A stretch of 64,000 bases of DNA from JANMZR01 sp040385875 (lineage in GTDB: Bacteria > Bacteroidota > Bacteroidia > Cytophagales > Spirosomataceae): the NCBI GenBank assembly GCA_040385875.1, contig JAZKGO010000076.1, forward strand, positions 1 to 64,000. The letters are read 5' to 3'. Positions 17,681 to 24,566 of the stretch are shown piece by piece; within the stretch, counting starts at the first letter, position 1; the number at the start of each line of letters is the position of its first letter. A program made the translations under genes and the position numbers. Below the pieces are notes generated by a model that was given only the letters and a program-made list of their open reading frames with translations, made no database searches and was not told the origin of the DNA.

Positions 17681-17836
17681 ATGGGAAATCTATTATATGT
17701 AATCATCGTGATATTGATTATTGGCTGGCTAGTAGGCTTTGTGGGTTACAATATGGGTGGCCTAATTCATATTCTGCTAGTGATAGCAATTATCGTAATT
17801 TTAGTTAGAGTTATTCAGGGCAGAAGACCCTTGTGA
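17681..17836 (+). CDS. lmo0937-family small membrane protein
   Basis: A 51-aa protein, MGNLLYVIIVILIIGWLVG...QGRRPL, of the short stress-linked membrane family called lmo0937 or DUF5670. Two hydrophobic segments are separated by VGYNMGGLIH, with an Arg-rich end. Homologues are widespread in Bacteroidota and are often next to general-stress genes. It lies 23 nt after the previous gene, shares its promoter, and is followed at once by a symmetrical terminator. Confidence 0.8.
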   Translation: MGNLLYVIIVILIIGWLVGFVGYNMGGLIHILLVIAIIVILVRVIQGRRPL

Positions 17837-17865
17837 TTTTTGTTAAAAAAGTTTAGGGTTCGAAA

Positions 17866-17898
17866 CAAAAAAACACATCAAATTGATGTGTTTTTTTG
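17866..17898. terminator. Symmetrical intrinsic terminator
   Basis: Perfect inverted repeat of 16 bp around one central base: seven A, then CACATCAA, and the complement ending in seven T. It can act in both directions, and closes the two-gene stress operon before site e. Confidence 0.9.
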
Positions 17899-17945
17899 TT
17901 TGCAGGCACTTTATGCCAATACTTTTAATTGCAAATACTTATAGG

Positions 17946-18010
17946 TGTGAATTCTACAAATTATAAATAATATTATATAACACATAACAAGTCTGCAAAT
18001 CTCACCTTTG
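17946..18010 (+). promoter_or_regulatory. Direct-repeat stress promoter, site e (MCE cassette 2)
   Basis: A 38-bp element at 17946-17983 with TGTGAATTCTACAA and TATTATATAACAC, then 27 nt ending in CACCTTTG (18003-18010), the same -7 octamer as site d. The predicted start near 18015 gives a 37-nt leader to ATG 18052. Confidence 0.7.
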
Positions 18011-18051
18011 CATGAATATTTAACAAATAATTTTATTCCGATTAATCTAAC

Positions 18052-18819
18052 ATGAGTGAATTTTTTCTAAAAAAAATGGAAGTTTTTACTGAGGTTGGGC
18101 TAGTTGCACAATTTATGGTTCGATTTTTCAAAGAGGTTTTTAAGCCTCCTTTTGAAACCAAAGAATTTTTCAGGCAATGTTATTTGATAGGTTACAAATC
18201 TTTGCCGTTGGTAGGGATTACTGGCTTTATAATGGGCTTAGTGCTAACCCTACAATCAAGGCCTACTTTGGCACAATTTGGAGCTGAATCTTGGTTGCCT
18301 GGTATGGTGGCACTTTCGCTGATAAAAGAAATAGCTCCTGTAATTACGGCTCTTATATGTGCAGGGAAGGTTGCATCAGGCATTGGCGCAGAATTAGGCT
18401 CGATGAAAGTAACCGAGCAAATTGACGCCATGGAAGTGTCAGCGATTAATCCTTTTAAGTATTTGGTGGTTACCCGAATAATGGCTACCACCTTGATGGT
18501 ACCTCTTTTAGTAATTTTTGCCGATGCAATTGGAATAGTGGGAGGTTTTGTGGGAGTTAATATTCATAGCGATGTCAATTTAGTAAGATATTCGGGCCAA
18601 GTGCTTGAATCATTGGACTTCATAGATATTTTTCCCTCGACCATTAAAACGTTTTTCTTTGGTTTTTTTATCGGTATGATTGGTAGCTATAAAGGTTATA
18701 CAGCTTCAAATGGAACCGAAAGTGTGGGCAAAGCGGCCAATTCGGCGGTGGTTGTGGCCTCACTTACCATCTTTATCATTGATATGTTGGCTGTTCAAAT
18801 TACTGACCTATTTTTCTAA
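18052..18819 (+). CDS. mlaE: MlaE/YrbE-type ABC permease, MCE cassette 2
   Basis: Paralogue of the permease at 7782, 255 aa, inner membrane. Same core: GKVASGIGAELGSMKVTEQIDAMEV (about 110-134) with the EQIDAM coupling segment, several hydrophobic helices, and C-terminal GYTASNGTESVGKAANSAVV. The hydrophobic segments and the LTLQSRPTLAQFGAESWLPG region near the N-terminus are typical. Directly downstream of direct-repeat site e, and followed 7 nt later by the ATPase. Presence of a second full cassette suggests a different lipid substrate or condition. Confidence 0.9.
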   Translation: MSEFFLKKMEVFTEVGLVAQFMVRFFKEVFKPPFETKEFFRQCYLIGYKSLPLVGITGFIMGLVLTLQSRPTLAQFGAESWLPGMVALSLIKEIAPVITALICAGKVASGIGAELGSMKVTEQIDAMEVSAINPFKYLVVTRIMATTLMVPLLVIFADAIGIVGGFVGVNIHSDVNLVRYSGQVLESLDFIDIFPSTIKTFFFGFFIGMIGSYKGYTASNGTESVGKAANSAVVVASLTIFIIDMLAVQITDLFF

Positions 18820-18826
18820 AATAATA

Positions 18827-19609
18827 ATGATTTCAACTATAAATGAAAATAAAATTAAGCTGGAGGATTCGAAGAATTTACAACTGGCTATAGATATAAA
18901 AGGACTTTTCAAATCTTTTGGAGAAAACAAAGTGGTTTTAGAAGGAGTAGACCTTCATGTGAATAAGGGAGAAAATTTGGTTGTATTAGGTAAATCTGGT
19001 TCGGGCAAATCAATCCTTATTAAATGTCTAGTCGGTTTGTGTATTCCAGAAAAAGGTGTTTTGAAAGTATTTGGTACCGATATTACAAAAGTAGAAGAAA
19101 AGGAACTCAATGAGGTTAGATTGAGAATTGGATTTCTTTTTCAAAATTCAGCTTTATACGACTCCATGACTGTGAGGGAAAATCTGGCCTTCTCACTCAA
19201 AAGGCATAACAAAGAGATTTCTGAGCAGGATGAAAAAACAGCGATTGAAGGGGCTTTGCAAAGTGTTGGCCTTTTGGAGGCCATTGATAAAATGCCATCA
19301 GAGTTGTCAGGTGGCATGCGCAAAAGAGCTGGATTGGCACGCACACTCATTTTGAAGCCAGAGATTATACTCTATGATGAACCCACTACAGGCTTAGATA
19401 CGATTACTTCCCGTGAAATTAGTGAGCTCATCTTGGCCATTCAAAAGAAAAATAAAACCACTTCGATCATTATTACACATGATATGGCCTGTGCCAAACT
19501 CACAGGTGACAGGGTGGTTATATTAAAAGATGGAGTAATCGATGCCGAAGGAAAGTATGAGGAATTGGAAAAAAGTGAGGATGAATGGGTAAGGTCATTT
19601 TTTATATAA
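18827..19609 (+). CDS. mlaF: MlaF-type ABC ATPase, MCE cassette 2
   Basis: ATPase subunit, 260 aa from the chosen ATG at 18827, which lies 7 nt after the permease stop; an open frame extends upstream to 18680 inside the permease gene, but that part reads as shadow sequence. Walker A GKSGSGKS, Q-loop FLFQNSALYDSMTV, signature LSGGMRKRAGLARTL (Met replaces the usual Gln in LSGGQ), Walker B IILYDEPTTGLDT and switch His in IIITHDM. Overlapping function with the cassette 1 ATPase is possible. Confidence 0.9.
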   Translation: MISTINENKIKLEDSKNLQLAIDIKGLFKSFGENKVVLEGVDLHVNKGENLVVLGKSGSGKSILIKCLVGLCIPEKGVLKVFGTDITKVEEKELNEVRLRIGFLFQNSALYDSMTVRENLAFSLKRHNKEISEQDEKTAIEGALQSVGLLEAIDKMPSELSGGMRKRAGLARTLILKPEIILYDEPTTGLDTITSREISELILAIQKKNKTTSIIITHDMACAKLTGDRVVILKDGVIDAEGKYEELEKSEDEWVRSFFI

Positions 19610-19631
19610 AATTTTTAAAAAAATAAACATT

Positions 19632-20522
19632 ATGCAAAAGGAATTGGGGTTTACTTCAAAGTTAGGTCTGTTTGTTACCATTGGTTTAGCTGTTTTTGTA
19701 ATCACTATTTATTTGGTAGGCAAACAGAAAAATTTATTCGGTTCGACTTTTCATTTACAATCAAAATTTAAAACTGTAAGCGGATTAAAAGTGGGCAATA
19801 ATGTGCGCTTTTCAGGAATAAATGTGGGCACTGTTTCGGACATTGAAATGATAAACGATACTACTGTAATGGTTAATTTATTGGTTAAAAAGGAAATTTG
19901 TCCGTTTATTAAAACTGATGCCAAAGCGAGCATTAGCTCTGATGGACTAATGGGGGATAAAGTACTCACTATTTCACCAGGTATGGCCAAGAAATCTGTT
20001 ACCGACAATGCTATGATTGCCTCCACAAAAGCTATTGAAATGGAAGATATTATGATTAGTATGAAAAAAACCATTGATAATGCGGGTGTCATTTCCGAGG
20101 AATTAGCTCAGTTTACTGGTAAGATGAACAATGGAAATGGTGCACTTTCAAAATTAATGACCGATGAGGAGTTTTCAGGAGCTCTGAAAGGGACCTTAGT
20201 AAACTTGGAAAAAAGCTCTAATGAATTTGCCAGATTTACCTATAAGATGAACAATGGGAGTGGTACATTATCCAAATTGATGAACGATGATAAACTGGGT
20301 AAAACTTTGGACTCGACCATGTCCAATTTGCAAAAGGGCACAAAAGGATTAAGTGAAAACATGGAGGCTGTACAAAACAACTTTTTGTTAAAGGGCTTTT
20401 TTAACAAAAAGAAAAAAGCGGAAGCCAAAAAACTATCAGATGCTAAAAAGAAAAAGGAAGCTGAATTGAAAAAGCGACAAAAAGTGGGCACATTGGATAG
20501 TTTAAAAAATGATTTAGATTAA
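19632..20522 (+). CDS. mlaD: MlaD-type MCE-domain protein, cassette 2
   Basis: A 296-aa MCE protein with one N-terminal transmembrane helix (about 8-28), an MCE domain (about 36-112) containing FKTVSGLKVGNNVRFSGINVG and SISSDGLMGDKVL, and a helical tail with two near-copies of KMNNGxGxLSKLMxDxxxxxxL (about 163-222). The C-terminus (about 255-296) is extremely Lys-rich, unlike ordinary MlaD, and might bind lipid head groups or nucleic acid. Located 22 nt after the ATPase gene. The equivalent cassette 1 protein has a shorter basic tail. Confidence 0.88.
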   Translation: MQKELGFTSKLGLFVTIGLAVFVITIYLVGKQKNLFGSTFHLQSKFKTVSGLKVGNNVRFSGINVGTVSDIEMINDTTVMVNLLVKKEICPFIKTDAKASISSDGLMGDKVLTISPGMAKKSVTDNAMIASTKAIEMEDIMISMKKTIDNAGVISEELAQFTGKMNNGNGALSKLMTDEEFSGALKGTLVNLEKSSNEFARFTYKMNNGSGTLSKLMNDDKLGKTLDSTMSNLQKGTKGLSENMEAVQNNFLLKGFFNKKKKAEAKKLSDAKKKKEAELKKRQKVGTLDSLKNDLD

Positions 20523-20644
20523 TTATGAACTGATTTTAAGAGTAACATCTTTAAATAACCTTTAAGTATTTAATAATCAAACGATTAAAAAAGATAACTG
20601 CCTTAATAAATACAAATTATTATACAACTAATTTCGGAAAAATC

Positions 20645-20791
20645 ATGGAAAATTTTGTGAAAGAAAGTATCAAAGATGAAGAAATAAACCGTAAAAAATA
20701 TCCAGCCAGCAGGATAGTGATTACTGTTATAGTGATTGGAATTATTTTAATGGTGGTAGCTTATTTGGGCTCATTCATTTCTTGGCAGTAA
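20645..20791 (+). CDS. Small single-span membrane protein
   Basis: A 48-aa ORF, MENFVKESIKDEEINRKKYP followed by a hydrophobic helix (about 23-44, VITVIVIGIILMVVAYLG) and a short polar end. The charged N-terminus and single span resemble many small stress membrane proteins. It is 122 nt after the MCE gene and immediately before a terminator, so it may be the last gene of the cassette 2 operon. I recognise no family. Confidence 0.55.
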   Translation: MENFVKESIKDEEINRKKYPASRIVITVIVIGIILMVVAYLGSFISWQ

Positions 20792-20834
20792 AAAAGGCCA
20801 AGACCAACTACGGAATAAACCCTGTTGAATAAAA

Positions 20835-20885
20835 AAACTGTGTCTAAGGTTGAGAATTTAAAATTCACCTTGACACAGTTTAGTT
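20835..20885. terminator. Bidirectional hairpin between convergent genes
   Basis: Arms AAACTGTGTC (20835-20844) and GACACAGTTT (20872-20881), extended inward by AAGGT/ACCTT and GAATTT/AAATTC. Flanked by A on the left and T on the right, so it can end the MCE cassette 2 operon and the opposing metal-cluster operon. Confidence 0.8.
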
Positions 20886-20898
20886 TACACTCCCATAA

Positions 20899-21009
20899 TT
20901 AATCAATAGGATTAGTCAATTTCATCCCACATTTTGGGCACTTTTCATTCTGTTTTCCTTGTACCTCAGGATGCATAGGGCAAGCATATATTTTATTAGT
21001 ATTTTCCAT
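20899..21009 (-). CDS. Mini heavy-metal-binding domain protein
   Basis: A 36-aa protein, start ATG at 21009, stop at 20899. It consists almost entirely of the HMBD (heavy metal binding domain) pattern YACPMHPEVQGKQNEKCPKC-GMKL, with Cys, Met-His and a CPxCGM site that bind copper or zinc in larger proteins such as CusB or CopA. It stands alone here rather than at the N-terminus of a transporter. Last gene of a cluster with a His/Cys-rich secreted protein and a Met-rich lipoprotein, supporting a role in metal handling. Confidence 0.75.
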   Translation of the reverse strand: MENTNKIYACPMHPEVQGKQNEKCPKCGMKLTNPID

Positions 21010-21031
21010 CTTGTTTTTTAATTAAAAAGTT

Positions 21032-21478
21032 TTATTGTGTATGAACCATTGGCTTGTCACCTGGCATGCAAAGATTTTCGTGTAGGCAATGTACCGCACA
21101 AGCCGCTTGGTTTTTGTAATTATTATGCAAAAACATTACTGTTTTACCTTTAGAATCTTTTACCTCACACATTCCGTTATGGGATGGTTTACCAATCGTA
21201 TATTTTTCTGGCTTTCCATTATGATAATAAGTGAAGCCGTTATTTTTAGGGGCCTTACCTAATACTTTACCGTTTAAATCTACGATATTGCCATTACTAT
21301 TTATATGAGTCATTGACTTTCCTTCTGCATCAAAGCTGCCAGCTGAACTGAGCTTCCCAATATGTGTAATACCATTTAAAATATGCCCCTTTGAATCAAC
21401 TATTGGGATAGCTTTTTGAGCAGATACATTGGTTGAAAAAACAAAAAATAAGGCGAAAATTGAGATGAGCTTTTTCAT
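21032..21478 (-). CDS. Secreted hypothetical protein with Cys/His-rich C-terminus
   Basis: A 148-aa exported protein with a clear signal peptide (about 1-20, cleaved after VSA). The mature part is built of short Gly-Asx turn segments (DSKGHILNG, DAEGKSMTH, NSNGNIVDLNG, DSKGKTVMF), resembling a small beta-repeat, and ends in AACAVHCLHENLCMPGDKPMVH, which has three Cys and several His and could bind metal. I recognise no named family. It lies between a Met-rich lipoprotein and a minimal metal-binding protein on the same strand, 22 nt before the latter. Confidence 0.6.
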   Translation of the reverse strand: MKKLISIFALFFVFSTNVSAQKAIPIVDSKGHILNGITHIGKLSSAGSFDAEGKSMTHINSNGNIVDLNGKVLGKAPKNNGFTYYHNGKPEKYTIGKPSHNGMCEVKDSKGKTVMFLHNNYKNQAACAVHCLHENLCMPGDKPMVHTQ

Positions 21479-21513
21479 TTTAGTGAGATTTTATTGGTAA
21501 AACAACAGGTTAA

Positions 21514-21564
21514 AATTGCTATTTTACAAATCAAAATAAAATGATAATTGTCAATTGCTATTTT
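21514..21564. repeat. Two direct copies of AATTGCTATTTT before the secreted protein
   Basis: AATTGCTATTTT at 21514-21525 and 21553-21564, 39 bp apart, in the 110-bp space upstream of the gene starting at 21478. The spacing is near four helical turns, so they could be regulator sites, but the sequences are AT-rich and may be chance. Confidence 0.35.
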
Positions 21565-21588
21565 GATTAAAATCAATCCCCTTCCAGT

Positions 21589-22011
21589 TTATTGATGTTT
21601 ACTATGATCCATTTCTTTCATGCCTTCCCTATTTCCTGTTTTCATTTTTTCCATCATTTTCATCATTTGAGGGTCCTTCATCATTGTTTTACACATTGAA
21701 GCCATCATTGAGGTATCACTCTTTGATGCACTCATCATGTCATTCATCATTTTATGCATCATTTCAGGTTTGTCTTTCATTGTTTTCATCATTGATTCAT
21801 GGTTGATCATCATCATGGCCATTCCATTTTTACCATCCATCATCGTAGTCATCATTTCCTTATGCATATCATCATCATTGGCTATTGCCTTCATTATCTC
21901 TTTTCTAGTATTGGCTGTTGAAAGAATTTTTTTTACATCTGTTTCAGATTGGCAAGAAGCGAAAAGCAGAATCATTGCGATTTGAAATACTGTCTGCTGT
22001 AGAGTTTTCAT
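21589..22011 (-). CDS. Methionine-rich lipoprotein, putative copper-binding
   Basis: A 140-aa lipoprotein (lipobox LFASC, Cys20) from the ATG at 22011; the longer frame to 22053 starts upstream of the predicted transcription start and is rejected. About 31 of some 120 mature residues are Met, mostly as MM pairs (EMMTTMMDG, AMMMINHESMM, PEMMHKMMNDMM), with scattered His and a His-rich end (MDHSKHQ). Such Met clusters coordinate Cu(I). Expressed from direct-repeat site k and followed by a secreted protein and an HMBD protein. Copper sequestration is a reasonable inference, not shown directly. Confidence 0.7.
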   Translation of the reverse strand: MKTLQQTVFQIAMILLFASCQSETDVKKILSTANTRKEIMKAIANDDDMHKEMMTTMMDGKNGMAMMMINHESMMKTMKDKPEMMHKMMNDMMSASKSDTSMMASMCKTMMKDPQMMKMMEKMKTGNREGMKEMDHSKHQ

Positions 22012-22021
22012 ATGTTTTGTT

Positions 22022-22051
22022 GTTACTTGTGAAAGAGTTTTCACAAGTAAC
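22022..22051. promoter_or_regulatory. Perfect palindrome at the start of the Met-rich lipoprotein transcript
   Basis: GTTACTTGTGAAA and its exact complement separated by four bases (30 bp). It begins inside the -7 box of site k and covers the predicted start. It could be a repressor operator or a 5' hairpin in the mRNA. No T run follows, so it is not a normal terminator. Confidence 0.6.
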
Positions 22052-22115
22052 AAAGGTTTAAATAGCTGGTCATTAGACTGTTACATTATCATTGAAAATA
22101 GTTATATAATTCATA
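22051..22115 (-). promoter_or_regulatory. Direct-repeat stress promoter, site k (Met-rich lipoprotein)
   Basis: Read on the minus strand, a 38-bp element (22115-22078) with TATGAATTATATAA and GATAATGTAACAG, then 27 nt ending in AACCTTTG (22058-22051). The predicted start near 22046 gives a leader of about 35 nt to the ATG at 22011. Confidence 0.65.
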
Positions 22116-22210
22116 CTTGAATTAAGTACTAAAAAGGTGCCTTAAAAAGATGAATTTAGTGAATTAAAAACTGAAACGTGGTTCGTTGGCAATTGTAAAA
22201 ACTGTTTTCT

Positions 22211-24565
22211 CTAAAATGGGTAGCCTACCGCAATATTCAGTACTAAATTTTCACTTCGCCATTTCTTATCAGTAATATCAAAGTCTCTTAATACCCATCG
22301 GCTACCTTCGTCCAAATAGGGCTTGCGCACAGGTGTAGCCAAGTCAAAGCGAAGAATCAAATAACTAAAGTCTAACCTCAAGCCTATTCCAGTACCAATT
22401 GCCACCTGCTTTAAGAAATTGGAGCTAAATACGGCATCCTTACCATAACTTTCAGCATCTTTTTGCATCCATACATTACCAGCATCCACAAAAATAGCCC
22501 CGTTGATATATTTGTTAAACTTTGCTCTTAGTTCTGTATTGAATTCCAATTTAATATCGCCCATTTGACTACCCAAAAATTGGCTACCAATTTCGCCACT
22601 AGATTTATAATTACCTGGCCCAATATTGCGAGCAGCAAAAGCCCGAATACTGTTATTGCCACCTGCTGAGTATTGTTTGATTGAGGGAAGAGTTAAGGAG
22701 TTGCCATAAGGAAGCCCATAGCCAATCAGAAAACGATTGGCAATTTTTAGATTTGGTCTTAAAGAATATGAATACCTAAAATCGGCATCGATCCTTGAAT
22801 ATTGGGAATAGGCCACCCCCAAAAGGGTACGGCCAGAATCTGATTTGGGCCCTAATTTGGATAATAAACTAGCTAAATTCCCCGCCAATTCTAAACCACC
22901 CGCAAAAGTAAATAAATGGCGACTATTGGGAACAGAGTTTGGCGTATAAGCAATAGTATAATTAGTGCTCATAATCAGCTTATTATCTAATAGTTGGAGC
23001 AATGCAATGGGGTTGTCGCTCCGAAAAATATCGTCATTAAAAGCTTCTGAAACGTTGCTAATTTTCACTAAATTAATTGAAATAGGGGTGTAGGCATGTT
23101 CAATTTCCTTGTTTTGTTTCCACGCATAGTTCAGCGAGGTACGCAAGGAAGTTAAATCATAATAACCCCCTCTTTTGAATAAGTCATAACCCACCGACAA
23201 ATTGGTTTTAGGCAAAGCCTGATTCCGAACAGGGTCTATGGGAATGAATGGTATCAGAAATCGAGGGATGGATAAACTCGTTTCCAATGCATATCGGCTG
23301 GTATTGATGGCTCCCAAAGTTTTACTGATACCACTCACTTGAAAGTCAAGCCCAGTGGTAGCGGTAATTTTCAATAGCTCAGCTCCTCTAAAAGTATTTC
23401 TATTGAGCCATGCAATACTCAAATTGGTGCCAGTAAAGTTATTCGATTTAGTGACCCCATTCACCTCTGCCACTACCGATTTCGCTTTAACTGGAGTCAA
23501 ATAGTAATGAACATCCAATAAAGCCGAGTCAGATCGAGGAATTAAACTGAACGAGTTTTTTACAAACTTAAAGTTGCCGTTTAAATTGATAAGCCGAGAA
23601 AGGGAAATATCTTGAACCAAGGCATTGTACCTAACCCCTTTTCTAAAGCCAATGGCCATCGAGAAAATTTTAGGGTTGAAGGTACCTGTTCTGTCATTTA
23701 CCTTTATTCCTTTATAATCAATTTCTCGATCCATTCCTTTCAAGCTGTCATAAGCTACTTCACCGTAATCTGTAAGTACATGTACCTCTCTAATCCGATA
23801 TTGTTTTTGGGCAATTTGCGTGGTAGAAGGTTTTATTTCTAAAGTAAGATTTACTTTATGATTCCCAATGGAGGAGTCGACCTTAGTAATAATATAATCC
23901 GGTTGAAAATAGTAAAAGCCTCTTATTTTCATTAAATTATCAATACGAGAGCGTTCTGCCAAAATCGTTTCCAAGCTATAGTGGTCACCTACTTTTAAGA
24001 GTGATTTCAGACGTGAATTGTAAAAAGCTTTTCCTAAAATACTACTATCTCTGAAATAGTAAATGCTGTCAATTGTATACCTTGGAAATACTGTGGCAAT
24101 ATAATTGGCGGTTGCTTTTCTGTTTTTTTCGACTAAATCGCCTGAGGCAAACGACTTAAAATAACCTTCATTGTTCAATAAAATGCCTATTTGTTTACTA
24201 TTGGCATTTGTTACACTTTTGCTGGCTAATATAGGTGCTTCGCCAAATCTCTTTCTAAAGAAATATTTAAGTCCTTTTTCTTTTTTGGGTTCACCTAATA
24301 AATAATAAAACCAAACTTTATAAGGAAATCCTAATATTCTAGAATTGGGTTTAGGCTTTACAAAATCAACAAGCCTGGTTTCTATATTCTTGATTTCAGA
24401 TTTTTTCAAACTTGAATCGGCCACTATTTTTACTTTAGCGCCTACATAAAGGCTTTCACCTGAGGGTAATTTTTTGGTAATATTACAGCCACTCAATAGG
24501 ATAGATAGGCAAAAAATTAAGGTTGCTTTTTGACGAAAAAAAATACGTATCTGTCTGTATATCAT
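22211..24565 (-). CDS. tamL: TamL: TamA/BamA-family outer-membrane lipoprotein
   Basis: A 784-aa outer-membrane assembly protein. Start chosen at ATG 24565, one nucleotide after the tamB stop codon, because it gives a lipoprotein signal with lipobox LLSGC (Cys27); the open frame to 24655 lies inside tamB. N-terminal POTRA-type region (about 30-400, with YYFRDSSILGKAFYN and GFYYFQPDYI), then a 16-strand barrel of the Omp85/D15 type (about 430-784) with AIGTGIGLRLDFSYLILRFDLATPVRKPY and a final Phe in VLNIAVGYPF, the beta-signal expected for BamA recognition. Bacteroidota carry this lipidated form of TamA, called TamL, beside TamB. Confidence 0.87.
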   Translation of the reverse strand: MIYRQIRIFFRQKATLIFCLSILLSGCNITKKLPSGESLYVGAKVKIVADSSLKKSEIKNIETRLVDFVKPKPNSRILGFPYKVWFYYLLGEPKKEKGLKYFFRKRFGEAPILASKSVTNANSKQIGILLNNEGYFKSFASGDLVEKNRKATANYIATVFPRYTIDSIYYFRDSSILGKAFYNSRLKSLLKVGDHYSLETILAERSRIDNLMKIRGFYYFQPDYIITKVDSSIGNHKVNLTLEIKPSTTQIAQKQYRIREVHVLTDYGEVAYDSLKGMDREIDYKGIKVNDRTGTFNPKIFSMAIGFRKGVRYNALVQDISLSRLINLNGNFKFVKNSFSLIPRSDSALLDVHYYLTPVKAKSVVAEVNGVTKSNNFTGTNLSIAWLNRNTFRGAELLKITATTGLDFQVSGISKTLGAINTSRYALETSLSIPRFLIPFIPIDPVRNQALPKTNLSVGYDLFKRGGYYDLTSLRTSLNYAWKQNKEIEHAYTPISINLVKISNVSEAFNDDIFRSDNPIALLQLLDNKLIMSTNYTIAYTPNSVPNSRHLFTFAGGLELAGNLASLLSKLGPKSDSGRTLLGVAYSQYSRIDADFRYSYSLRPNLKIANRFLIGYGLPYGNSLTLPSIKQYSAGGNNSIRAFAARNIGPGNYKSSGEIGSQFLGSQMGDIKLEFNTELRAKFNKYINGAIFVDAGNVWMQKDAESYGKDAVFSSNFLKQVAIGTGIGLRLDFSYLILRFDLATPVRKPYLDEGSRWVLRDFDITDKKWRSENLVLNIAVGYPF

Positions 24566-24566
24566 A

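Noticed and set aside
18680..18826. Upstream extension of the second MlaF ATPase frame
   Set aside because: It lies inside the permease gene and has unrelated, Trp-rich sequence; the ATG at 18827 is 7 nt after the permease stop and gives the conserved start.
22012..22053. 14-residue extension of the Met-rich lipoprotein
   Set aside because: The ATG at 22053 lies in the -7 box of site k; the lipoprotein signal begins at 22011.
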